A stretch of DNA of 64,000 nt from Sphingobacteriaceae bacterium (GTDB taxonomy: Bacteria; Bacteroidota; Bacteroidia; B-17B0; Aurantibacillaceae). Positions 45,236 through 53,881 of the stretch are shown here, one piece after another (the stretch's first letter is position 1; every line of letters starts with the position of its first letter). Position numbers and translations under genes: made by a program. The notes under the pieces are model-generated. The model was given only the letters and a program-made list of their open reading frames with translations. It was not told the DNA's origin and searched no databases. The DNA is taken from positions 992,001-1,056,000 of the forward strand of contig NVQB01000001.1 in NCBI GenBank assembly GCA_002319075.1, given 5' to 3'.

Positions 45236-46411
45236 ATGAAAGAAGTATTCATCATCTCAGCAAAACGCACACCCGTAGGAGGTCTGCTTGGAAGTTTATC
45301 GCATTTATCTGCTACACAGTTAGGAGCTATTGCTATCAAAGAAGCTTACACCCATGCAGGTGTAGATCCCGAAACACTTGATTCGGTTTATATGGGCAAT
45401 GTACTGAGTGCAAATCTTGGCCAGTCACCGGCGAGACAGGCCGCCATTTTTTCAGGTATTCCTGATAAAACGGACGCTACAACTATCAACAAAGTCTGCG
45501 CCTCAGGCATGAAAGCAACAGCTATTGGAGCCCAGCAAATTCAACTTGGTTTGGAGCATATAGTTGTTACAGGCGGCATGGAAAGTATGAGTAATGTTCC
45601 ACACTATGTGAATGTTAGAAGAGGCACTAAACTTGGTGACCTTACCATGGTTGATGGTATGACAAAGGACGGTCTCTGGGATGTATACAAAAACTTTCAT
45701 ATGGGAAGCGCTGCGGAATTAGGTGTTCAGAAGTATAAATTGAGTCGCAAGGCTTTAGATCAGTATGCCATTGAGTCTTATCAGAAAGCGCAGAACGCCG
45801 CTAAAAATGGAAAATTTAAAAATGAAATCGCCACTATTACCGTTGAGCAGAAAAATGGTTCCATTGTAATTGACAAAGATGAGGACATCGATAAAATAAT
45901 CCTTGAAAAAGTTTCTAAACTGAAACCTGTTTTTGAAAAAGACGGAAATTTAACTGCTGCGAATTCAAGCAACTTAAATGATGGGGCAGCGGCTTTGATC
46001 TTAGCATCTAAAGAGGCTGTAGAAAAATACAATTTAAAACCTCTGGCAAAAATTGTATCCTATGCTGATGCGGCCCAGGCACCCGAATGGTTTACGACCT
46101 CTCCTGCGCTTGCTATTCCAAAGGCTTTAAAACAAGCAAATTTAAAGTTAAGCGACATCCATTTTTTCGAAATTAATGAAGCCTACGCGTCTGTTATTTT
46201 ATCTAACCAACAAATTCTCGGATTAGATTTGAATAAAGTAAATGTTTATGGAGGAGCTGTTGCTATAGGACATCCAATCGGGGCATCTGGTGCAAGAATT
46301 CTAACAACACTTATTTCCGTTTTAAAACAAGAGAGTGGAAAATATGGCATGGCGGCTATCTGCAATGGTGGCGGTGGCGCTTCTGCAATGATTATTGAAA
46401 ATTTAGACTAA
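45236..46411 (+). CDS. Acetyl-CoA C-acyltransferase (thiolase)
   Basis: 391 aa. Cys88 lies in TINKVCASGMKATAIG; NEAYASVILSNQ, GHPIGASGARIL and CNGGGGASAMI supply the His and second Cys. It is closest in motif to acetyl-CoA acetyltransferases (AtoB/PhaA-like, degradative or biosynthetic). It is the first gene of a seven-gene operon behind the second TetR operator and is separated from the next gene by two bases. The direction of the reaction cannot be judged from sequence. Confidence 0.93.
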   Translation: MKEVFIISAKRTPVGGLLGSLSHLSATQLGAIAIKEAYTHAGVDPETLDSVYMGNVLSANLGQSPARQAAIFSGIPDKTDATTINKVCASGMKATAIGAQQIQLGLEHIVVTGGMESMSNVPHYVNVRRGTKLGDLTMVDGMTKDGLWDVYKNFHMGSAAELGVQKYKLSRKALDQYAIESYQKAQNAAKNGKFKNEIATITVEQKNGSIVIDKDEDIDKIILEKVSKLKPVFEKDGNLTAANSSNLNDGAAALILASKEAVEKYNLKPLAKIVSYADAAQAPEWFTTSPALAIPKALKQANLKLSDIHFFEINEAYASVILSNQQILGLDLNKVNVYGGAVAIGHPIGASGARILTTLISVLKQESGKYGMAAICNGGGGASAMIIENLD

Positions 46412-46413
46412 CT

Positions 46414-47823
46414 ATGGAAACAACTCATTATGACGTTATCGTCATCGGCTCGGGTCCCGGAGGATATGTAGCTGCCATTCGTGCGGCGCAATTAGGATAC
46501 AAAACAGCTATCGTAGAAAAGTACAGTGTTCTGGGCGGCACGTGCACCAATGTAGGCTGCATTCCCTCGAAAGCTCTGCTCGACAGCACAGAACATTTTC
46601 ACAATGCCGCGCACAAATTTAAAACGCATGGCATTGAAGTATCTGATCTGCATGTTAATTTCACGCAACTTTACAATCGCAAAACGGATGTTGTTAAACA
46701 AAATACTTCAGGTTTAAATTACCTGATGAAAAAAAACAGAATCGAGGTCCTCGAAGGCAGGGCATCTTTTTTAAACAATAAAGAAATTTCGCTTACTAAG
46801 AAAGACGGAACTCAGACGAAATTTTCAGCGGGTTATTTCATCATCGCTACAGGATCGAAACCTTCTTCTATAAAAGGAGTAGAGATCGACAAAAAAAGAA
46901 TTATCTCCTCTACGGAAGCTTTGGCTCTTGGCGAAAAACCAAAAGACATGATCATCATTGGCGGTGGTGTTATTGGGGTAGAGATGGCATCGATCTTTGC
47001 GCGCATGGATGTAAAAGTTACAATTATTGAATTTGCTGAGAGTCTGATCCCAACAATGGATAAGGACCTTGGCAAAGAGCTTAAAAAAACACTTTCAAAA
47101 TTAAATATGGAAATTCTGTTAGACCATAGAGTGCAGGCTGCAAAAAATAATGGAACTTCAGTAAGCGTTTCTTTTCTGGATGCAACAGGAACTGCTAAAG
47201 AACTAAGTGCGGAATATTGTCTTGTTGCTGTTGGAAGAAAGCCTTACACCGAAGGTTTGGGCTTGGATAACACAAAAATAGGTGTAGATGAAAAAGGAAG
47301 GATTAAGACAGATAAAAATTTAAGAACTGCTGAAGAAAATATCTACGCAATTGGCGATGTGATAGCGGGGCCAATGCTAGCTCACAAAGCTGAAGAGGAA
47401 GGAGCTTTTGTTGCGGAAACTATTAACGGGCAAAAACCGCATATAAATTATAATTTAATTCCTGCTGTGGTTTATACCTGGCCTGAAGTTGCTTCGGTGG
47501 GGTACACCGAAGAACAATTGAAAAAAGAGAACAAAGCGTATCGCATAGGAAAATTCCCCTTTCTGGCAAGTGGAAGAGCACGCGCCGCAATGGAGCCGGA
47601 TGGGTTCGTAAAAGTTATTTCAGAACCTAAGTATGGAGAGCTATTAGGTGTGCATATTATTGGTCCGCGGGCTGCTGATTTAATAGCACAAGCTGTTATT
47701 GGCATGCATTACGAAACTACTGATGAAGATATGTTCCGCATTTCGTATGCCCATCCAACTTATTCGGAAGCTCTGAAAGAAGCTTATCTGATTGCTTCAG
47801 GTCAGGGTGCACTTAATTTATAA
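46414..47823 (+). CDS. Dihydrolipoyl dehydrogenase (orphan)
   Basis: 469 aa. It has FAD motif VIGSGPGGYVAAIRAAQLG, redox-active Cys44/Cys49 in LGGTCTNVGCIPSK, NAD motif IIGGGVIGVEMASIFARM, and the C-terminal catalytic His-Glu pair in AHPTYSEALKEA. All features of an active E3 are kept. No E1 or E2 gene is in the window, so it may serve as a general disulfide reductase or donate to a complex encoded elsewhere. It is embedded in a thiolase/KAS operon, which is unusual. Confidence 0.95.
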   Translation: METTHYDVIVIGSGPGGYVAAIRAAQLGYKTAIVEKYSVLGGTCTNVGCIPSKALLDSTEHFHNAAHKFKTHGIEVSDLHVNFTQLYNRKTDVVKQNTSGLNYLMKKNRIEVLEGRASFLNNKEISLTKKDGTQTKFSAGYFIIATGSKPSSIKGVEIDKKRIISSTEALALGEKPKDMIIIGGGVIGVEMASIFARMDVKVTIIEFAESLIPTMDKDLGKELKKTLSKLNMEILLDHRVQAAKNNGTSVSVSFLDATGTAKELSAEYCLVAVGRKPYTEGLGLDNTKIGVDEKGRIKTDKNLRTAEENIYAIGDVIAGPMLAHKAEEEGAFVAETINGQKPHINYNLIPAVVYTWPEVASVGYTEEQLKKENKAYRIGKFPFLASGRARAAMEPDGFVKVISEPKYGELLGVHIIGPRAADLIAQAVIGMHYETTDEDMFRISYAHPTYSEALKEAYLIASGQGALNL

Positions 47824-47844
47824 ACCCTCTTAAATACAAAAAAT

Positions 47845-49125
47845 ATGCAAACAACTCATCAGGTAAAAAAAGTAGCGGTGATTGGATATAACCGCATTCC
47901 TTTCGCAAGGCAAAATACGGCCTATGCCAATGCTACGAACCAGGATATGATGACGGCCGCGTTAAATGGATTAATTGACCGCTATCAGCTGAAAGGAGAG
48001 CTTCTGGGAGAAGTAGCCGGGGGTGCCGTTATAAAACATAGCAGTGAAAGAGCCATTATGCGCGAATCTGTTTTAGGAACAAGTCTTGACCCTGCCACTC
48101 CTGCCTGCGACATACAACAAGCCTGTGATACCGGCATTGAAGCGGCTGTTTACATTGCCAATAAAATTGCTTTAGGACAGATAGAAGTGGGAATTGCAGG
48201 TGGGGTTGATTCAACAAGTAATGTGCCGATTGTTGTTTCGGAAAATTTCAGAACTATTTTACTGGCTGCTAGTCGCGAAAAAAGTTTCGGTGGAAAATTA
48301 AAACAGTTTCTGAAAATCCGCCCTAAAGATCTATCGCCTGTTGTTCCGCCGGGTGGTGAACCGAGAACAGGGATGTCGATGGGCGAGCATACCGAACTGA
48401 CCGCCAAATTTTATAAAATTTCCAGAGCTGAGCAAGATCAGTTTGCCTTAGAGAGTCATCAAAAAATGGCGAGGGCTTATGATGCAGGATTTTTTAAAGA
48501 CATGATGACGCCTTATCTGGGATTGGAAAGCGATACTAATCTGAGGCGCGACACCACTCTTGAAAAATTGAAGAAATTAAAACCGGCATTCGATAAAACA
48601 AACGGAACATTGACCGCGGGTAACTCAACTCCTTTTACTGACGGGGCCTCCTGTATTTTATTAGCTTCAGAAGAATGGGCAAAAACCCACAATCTTCCGG
48701 TACTTGCTTATATCACTTTCTCTGAAATTGCTGCAATAGAATATGTGACCAACAAACACAATTTATTATTAGCGCCTGTTCACGCAGCTACACGTATGCT
48801 AAAAAAAGCAGGACTTACTCTGCAGGACTTCGATTTCTATGAAATTCATGAAGCTTTCGCAGCGCAGGTTTTAACAACATTAAAAATCTGGGAAAGTCCC
48901 GACTTAAGTAAAACATTTGGTTACGATAGACCATTAGGAAAGATAGACCGCAGCAAATTAAATGTCAACGGCAGCAGTCTGGCCGTGGCACATCCTTTTG
49001 CAGCCACAGGTGGACGGGTAATTGCAACAATGGCAAAGCTACTGAATCAGAAAGGCTCAGGCAAAGGATTTATTTCCATTTGCGCGGCCGGTGGACAAGG
49101 GATAACTATGATTTTAGAAAAATAA
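47845..49125 (+). CDS. FadI-type acetyl-CoA acyltransferase (thiolase)
   Basis: 426 aa, the longer FadI/trifunctional-beta type. Nucleophile Cys94 in CDIQQACDTGIEA; the His motif is FYEIHEAFAAQVL; AHPFAATGGRVIA and CAAGGQGITMI complete the site. The GHP loop is AHP here, a small departure. The substrate is probably a longer 3-ketoacyl-CoA than for the first thiolase. It follows Lpd by 21 bases and precedes the SDR by 43 bases. Confidence 0.93.
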   Translation: MQTTHQVKKVAVIGYNRIPFARQNTAYANATNQDMMTAALNGLIDRYQLKGELLGEVAGGAVIKHSSERAIMRESVLGTSLDPATPACDIQQACDTGIEAAVYIANKIALGQIEVGIAGGVDSTSNVPIVVSENFRTILLAASREKSFGGKLKQFLKIRPKDLSPVVPPGGEPRTGMSMGEHTELTAKFYKISRAEQDQFALESHQKMARAYDAGFFKDMMTPYLGLESDTNLRRDTTLEKLKKLKPAFDKTNGTLTAGNSTPFTDGASCILLASEEWAKTHNLPVLAYITFSEIAAIEYVTNKHNLLLAPVHAATRMLKKAGLTLQDFDFYEIHEAFAAQVLTTLKIWESPDLSKTFGYDRPLGKIDRSKLNVNGSSLAVAHPFAATGGRVIATMAKLLNQKGSGKGFISICAAGGQGITMILEK

Positions 49126-49168
49126 AATCAAAGATTCCCGATGGCATAAATCTGAAAAAAATAAAAAC

Positions 49169-49912
49169 ATGAGTAAAACAACAGGAAATACCGTTTTAAT
49201 TAGCGGCGGTAGTGCGGGAATTGGATTTGAAATCGCAAAATTACTTTCCGAAAAAGGGAATAAAATAATTATAACAGGCAGAGACCAGGACCGGTTGCAC
49301 AAAGCTGCGCTTAAGTTAAACAATGTTACTGCTGTTAATTTTGATGTCAGCAGAAAAGAAGGTGTAGAAGATTTTGTAAAGAAAATCACAACAGACTTTC
49401 CTGAATTAAATGTTGTAATAAATAATGCTGGTCGTGCAATACTTTACAAACTAACCGATGAAAACATCAATGGATTCGAAAAAGCAGAAGAAGAAATGCT
49501 AACGAATTATCTTTCTATCATTCGGTTGAACGAAAAATTATTACCGCATCTTAAAAAACAAAAGGAGGCGGCTATTGTAAACGTTTCTTCGGTTGTGGCT
49601 TTTGTACCGGGACAGCTTGCTACTTATTCAGCAAGTAAAGCAGCACTGCACTCTTATACCCTGTCTTTGCGTTTAGAATTAGAGGGGAGCCCGGTAAAAG
49701 TTTTCGAACTTATGCCTCCTTTAGTAAATACTGAGTTTTCTGAAATTATCGGCGGGAGCAAGGGAATTCAACCATCACAAGTAGCGAAAGAATTTACCGA
49801 GGCATTTGAAAAGGATGAGTATGAAATTCATGTAGGCAATACCGCGCATGTTTACAAAGTATTTCTCTCTTCCCCTAACGAAGCTTTAAAATTAGTGAAC
49901 GGAAGACACTAA
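49169..49912 (+). CDS. SDR-family oxidoreductase
   Basis: 247 aa. Cofactor motif ISGGSAGIGFEIAKLLS, NNAG motif VVINNAGRAI, catalytic Ser and Tyr-x-x-x-Lys in VNVSSVVAF and TYSASKAALHS. Its DltE-like C-terminal part (MPPLVNTEF) is like short-chain dehydrogenases that act on acyl or sugar substrates. In this operon it could reduce a 3-ketoacyl intermediate; that is inference. Confidence 0.92.
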   Translation: MSKTTGNTVLISGGSAGIGFEIAKLLSEKGNKIIITGRDQDRLHKAALKLNNVTAVNFDVSRKEGVEDFVKKITTDFPELNVVINNAGRAILYKLTDENINGFEKAEEEMLTNYLSIIRLNEKLLPHLKKQKEAAIVNVSSVVAFVPGQLATYSASKAALHSYTLSLRLELEGSPVKVFELMPPLVNTEFSEIIGGSKGIQPSQVAKEFTEAFEKDEYEIHVGNTAHVYKVFLSSPNEALKLVNGRH

Positions 49913-49923
49913 AAAGTAAAAAA

Positions 49924-50157
49924 ATGAAACAGAAAATTGCTTTTGCCCTTATTATGGGTATTATTACCACTGGAATTATTTCTTTTACTCTGATCTCTAT
50001 CACTATTGGCTTTGTAGATAAATTTTTAACTACCTGGCTCAAGTCATGGGCTCTGGCTTATTGTGTGGTTATTCCAGCAATACTTGTTATTGGTCCGCGA
50101 GTACAAAATTTTGTAGATTATCTATTTAACGAAAAAAAAACCGGCAATGAATCCTAA
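49924..50157 (+). CDS. DUF2798 small membrane protein
   Basis: 77 aa with two TM helices (about 4-27 and 38-60) and the motif ALIMGIITTGIISFTLISIT with FLTTWLKSWALAYCVVIPAI, which is the DUF2798 pattern. The function of this family is unknown. It starts 11 bases after the SDR stop and overlaps the next gene by 11 bases. Confidence 0.85.
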   Translation: MKQKIAFALIMGIITTGIISFTLISITIGFVDKFLTTWLKSWALAYCVVIPAILVIGPRVQNFVDYLFNEKKTGNES

Positions 50158-50587
50158 TAATCAACTAGAAATTTTACAAGCCCATCTTGGAAAAGAATTT
50201 GAGGCCACTCCTTCTCCTTTTATGAAATGGCTGAAACCAATTGTGCTGGCTGCTGAAAGAGGGAAGTTAGTTTTCCAGTATAAAGTCAGACACGAGATGA
50301 CAAATCCCATGGGCGGCTTGCATGGCGGAGTTACCGCTGCCATCATCGACGATGTAATTGGAGCGACGCTCTTTTCGTTTAACGAAAGCCACTTTTATAC
50401 AACGTTGAATAATGTAGTAGATTATTTTGCTCCTGCAAGAGAAGGAGATATTATTATTGCCGAAACTCTAGTCATAAAAAAAGGAAAGCAGATTGTTAAT
50501 GTGCAATGTGAAGTTTGGAATGAGGGAAAAAATCGTTTAATTGCACGCGCATATTCCAATCTTTTAAAAACAGGAATAGAGAAATAG
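50147..50587 (+). CDS. PaaI-family hotdog thioesterase
   Basis: 146 aa. HEMTNPMGGLHGGVTAAIIDDV is the PaaI signature with catalytic-region HGG and Asp, followed by NVVDYFAPAREGDIII. It should hydrolyse acyl-CoA or acyl-ACP thioesters, freeing product from the pathway made by its neighbours. The ATG overlaps the DUF2798 stop by 11 bases, and the KAS gene follows after 17 bases. Confidence 0.92.
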   Translation: MNPNNQLEILQAHLGKEFEATPSPFMKWLKPIVLAAERGKLVFQYKVRHEMTNPMGGLHGGVTAAIIDDVIGATLFSFNESHFYTTLNNVVDYFAPAREGDIIIAETLVIKKGKQIVNVQCEVWNEGKNRLIARAYSNLLKTGIEK

Positions 50588-50604
50588 ATTAAAAACGACC
50601 AATT

Positions 50605-51855
50605 ATGAAAAGAGTAGTTATAACGGGGCTTGGAGCCATTACGCCCATTGGAAATACAGTAGACGAATTCTGGACTAACTTAGTGGCGGGTAAAAACGGA
50701 GTAGGTCCCATTACAAAATTTGACGCTTCAAAATTTAAAACACGTTTTGCCTGTGAGGTAAAAGGGTTTAACCCCGATGATTATGGCGATAAAAAAGAAA
50801 TGCGTAAGTATGATCTTTTTACGCAATATGCCATAGCAGCATCTGAGCAGGCTATAAAAGATTCAGGATTAAACTTCGAAAAAATGACCATAGATGAGAG
50901 AGCTGAAGTGGGAGTTATCTGGGCAAGCGGAAATGGAGGCATTGCAACCTTCGAAGAACAACTGGACGAATTTCACAAGGGAGACGGTACACCAAGATTT
51001 AATCCTTTTTTTATTGCCAAAATGATTGTTGACATCGCAGCTGGAGTTATTTCCATCCGTAATAAACTTCATGGACCAAACTATTGTACGGTTTCTGCCT
51101 GTGCCTCATCCAACACTGCTATTATTTCTGCATTTGACACTATTCGTTTAGGCAAAGCAACAATCATGGTTGCCGGAGGTTCTGAAGCAGCCATTACGCA
51201 AGCTTCTGTAGGTGGGTTCGGAGCTGCCCAGGCCCTGTCTAAAAACAATGAAAATCCTGATAAAGCCTCGCGTCCATTCGACAAAGACCGCGATGGTTTT
51301 GTAATAGGCGAAGGTGCCGGAGCATTGATTCTTGAGGATTTAGAACACGCCCTGAACCGCGGCGCTAAAATATACGCAGAGATTGTTGGAGGGGGAATGG
51401 CCGCTGATGCTTATCATCTTACTGGTACGGCGCCTGATGGGATTGGTGCTTATTTAGGAATTGAAAAAGCTTTAAAAGATGTGGGTATCGACGCTTCAAA
51501 AATCGATTATATTAACGCACATGCCACATCTACAGGCCTCGGTGACATTAGCGAACTCAAAGGCATTCAAAAAGTTTTTGGAAATGGAATGGTAGCTATC
51601 AGCGCTACTAAGTCTATGACGGGACATTTATTGGGTGCAGCGGGCGCTGTAGAAGGAATTGCATGTGTGCTGGCTATTAAAAACGGAATCATTCCTGCTA
51701 CAATTAATTTAGAAAACAGGGATGAAGAAATTGAAGAACTTGTAAACATTGTTACAGGAAAGTCAATCAAGGCAAATGTAAATTATGCTTTGAATAATTC
51801 TTTTGGCTTTGGAGGACATACCGCAAGTTCTATTTTCAAAAAGTATTCTGCATAA
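50605..51855 (+). CDS. Beta-ketoacyl-ACP synthase II (FabF-like)
   Basis: 416 aa. Catalytic Cys166 (VSACASSNTAI), His306 (NAHATSTGLGD) and His341 (TGHLLGAAGAVEG) are all present, with the GFGG loop NNSFGFGGHTAS. This is a full ACP-dependent condensing enzyme. Its place at the end of a thiolase operon, not beside acpP or fabD, suggests a secondary role such as a special acyl chain. It ends with a hairpin about 95 bases downstream. Confidence 0.92.
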   Translation: MKRVVITGLGAITPIGNTVDEFWTNLVAGKNGVGPITKFDASKFKTRFACEVKGFNPDDYGDKKEMRKYDLFTQYAIAASEQAIKDSGLNFEKMTIDERAEVGVIWASGNGGIATFEEQLDEFHKGDGTPRFNPFFIAKMIVDIAAGVISIRNKLHGPNYCTVSACASSNTAIISAFDTIRLGKATIMVAGGSEAAITQASVGGFGAAQALSKNNENPDKASRPFDKDRDGFVIGEGAGALILEDLEHALNRGAKIYAEIVGGGMAADAYHLTGTAPDGIGAYLGIEKALKDVGIDASKIDYINAHATSTGLGDISELKGIQKVFGNGMVAISATKSMTGHLLGAAGAVEGIACVLAIKNGIIPATINLENRDEEIEELVNIVTGKSIKANVNYALNNSFGFGGHTASSIFKKYSA

Positions 51856-51950
51856 CCTGCTGCACCTGCTCTAAACACACAGTAGGCAAAAGAGTTAACA
51901 GTATTGAGTTAATCAGAAAATTTTCATCCATTTATAGAGTAGTTGCTCAA

Positions 51951-51973
51951 TGCGCGAACTAAAAATTCGCGCA
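51951..51973 (+). terminator. Hairpin, possible terminator of the tetR-KAS operon
   Basis: An 8-bp perfect GC-rich stem TGCGCGAA / TTCGCGCA with loop CTAAAAA. The following tract TTCTTAC is only partly T-rich, so termination is plausible but not certain. Confidence 0.5.
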
Positions 51974-52093
51974 TTCTTACAAAAAAATTTGCGCCTAATC
52001 TTTCTTTTTCAAGACAAACGCACTTTAAACTTTTTCATTTCTTAGGTGTTATAAACACTAATCTGAGCCTGTTTTTGCCTACATTGCAGGGTC

Positions 52094-53782
52094 GTGAAAT
52101 TTACTGAAGTGCAAAAAGAAATCTTTGATACCATTGTTATTGGATCCGGTGCGGGTGGAATGACAGCTGCCCTTTGCCTGGCCAAGAAAGGGCAAAAAGT
52201 TCTGGTCCTCGAGCAACATTATGTACCGGGCGGATGGTGTCACAGTTTTCACCTCAACGGACAAAGATTTAGTCCGGGAGTACATTATATCGGACTTTTA
52301 GATAAAGGACAATCTACCAGTGAACTTTATAAAGCCCTTGGTATTGCCAATGATCTTGTTTTTTTCAGAATGAATGAAAAAGCCTACGAGCATTGTATCA
52401 TTGGAAATGAAACCATTAATATGCCTGCGGGACTTGATGCTTTGTACGAAAGTCTCTCGCAACGATTTCCGGCTGAAAGAAAAAACTTAAAAAAATATTT
52501 AACGCTGGTTGAGAAGGTAAGTCAGCAGGTACAACTCATTCCTAAAATGCGTGGCTTTATGGATCACTTAACCATTGCATTTCGCACCAAGGAAATGGGA
52601 AAATATGGTTTGTTTACTTTAAAGCGGGTTATCGACTGGCATATCAAAGACCCTCTTTTAAAAAGTATTCTCAATATTCAATGTGGAGATCATGGCTTGC
52701 CTCCTTATAAAGCAAGTTTCCCGGTGCATTGTGTAGTGATGTATCATTATTTTTCGGGTGCCTTTTATCCTATGGGTGGCGGCGCGGGCATAGTAAAAGC
52801 AATGACTACTGCTTTAAAAAAACTTGACGGGGAAGTGCGTGTGAAACAAACCGTGAAAAAAATTATTCTTGAAAATAAAGTTGCCGTAGGAGTTGAACTC
52901 GAAAACGGTCAGCAAATTTTTGCGAAAAATATTGTATCCAATGCAGACCCAACTACAACTTACCAAAAACTTATCGGGGAAGAATATCTCAGTAAAGGAC
53001 TTATTAAAAAACTCTCTAAGACAAAATATTCTGTCACCTCGCTCATTTTATTCTTGACACTCGACATGGATGTGCGTGCTGCCGGCATTGATTCGGGCAA
53101 CGTTTGGTCGGTAAAAAATGCGGATCTCGATGCGATTTACGATGAATTAAAAGACACTGATATACTGGCGGGAGAAGAATTTCCAGCGGTATTTTTAAGT
53201 TGTCCCACTTTAAAAGATCCTGTAAGTTTTAATGGCAGGTACCATACTTTTGAAGTAGTAACTTTTATTGACAATGAAAGTTTCGACAAATTCAGCAAGG
53301 GCACAGATTACCATTCTGAAGTATATGCTGAACAAAAGGCAATCCTGATAAAAAAGTTTTTAAATAACGTGGAAAAAATAATTCCAGGGGCTAAAAAAAA
53401 CATAGTGCAGGTAGAATTAGGTACTCCCAAAACCAATCAATATTACATCCAGGGAACAAAAGGAAATGTTTATGGTACCGAGAAAAAATTCACTCAAATT
53501 GGTCCTTTCTCCTTCAATACAAAATCTGAAGTCAAAAATCTATATCTCTGTGGTGCCAGTACGCTTTCGCATGGGGTTGGAGGCGCAGCCTATTCAGGAG
53601 TTGAAGCAGCAGCAAAAATTTTAAACATCAGCCAGGACGAACTACTTATAGCGGACCCTAAACAGGAGTTAAAAATATATGACGCAGAAAATCCTGATTC
53701 CTGGCCGGAATTTATTCACAAGAAAATTGAAGATAAAAAACGCCGGTTTAAAGAGACCGGTGATGTGTTGGAAACAGATTAA
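52094..53782 (+). CDS. FAD-dependent oxidoreductase, phytoene desaturase/retinol saturase-like
   Basis: 562 aa from a GTG start. FAD motif TIVIGSGAGGMTAALCLAKK, then EQHYVPGGWCHSF and HYIGLLDKG; the C-terminal LYLCGASTLSHGVGGAAYSG is the second FAD region of the CrtI/RetSat/GMC-like amine-oxidase superfamily. It saturates or desaturates isoprenoid or lipid chains in known members. It lies 238 bases after the KAS gene and behind a hairpin, so it is probably a separate unit. Confidence 0.9.
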   Translation: MKFTEVQKEIFDTIVIGSGAGGMTAALCLAKKGQKVLVLEQHYVPGGWCHSFHLNGQRFSPGVHYIGLLDKGQSTSELYKALGIANDLVFFRMNEKAYEHCIIGNETINMPAGLDALYESLSQRFPAERKNLKKYLTLVEKVSQQVQLIPKMRGFMDHLTIAFRTKEMGKYGLFTLKRVIDWHIKDPLLKSILNIQCGDHGLPPYKASFPVHCVVMYHYFSGAFYPMGGGAGIVKAMTTALKKLDGEVRVKQTVKKIILENKVAVGVELENGQQIFAKNIVSNADPTTTYQKLIGEEYLSKGLIKKLSKTKYSVTSLILFLTLDMDVRAAGIDSGNVWSVKNADLDAIYDELKDTDILAGEEFPAVFLSCPTLKDPVSFNGRYHTFEVVTFIDNESFDKFSKGTDYHSEVYAEQKAILIKKFLNNVEKIIPGAKKNIVQVELGTPKTNQYYIQGTKGNVYGTEKKFTQIGPFSFNTKSEVKNLYLCGASTLSHGVGGAAYSGVEAAAKILNISQDELLIADPKQELKIYDAENPDSWPEFIHKKIEDKKRRFKETGDVLETD

Positions 53783-53881
53783 AAAAAATCACCCTTTTTG
53801 GGCTACCACTCATGTAATTTAATTTTCCTTTTCAGGATTTTTTCACACTTTTGCCGCATTGTTCATTCTAAAAAATCACTT

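Noticed and set aside
34086-53782. OleABCD-type olefin synthesis cluster
   Set aside because: A KAS III-like gene, an SDR, a hydrolase and an acyl ligase are present but far apart, and no OleB/OleC/OleD arrangement exists.
53798-53881. Upstream extension of the M13 peptidase
   Set aside because: It would place 28 residues before a clean lipoprotein signal.
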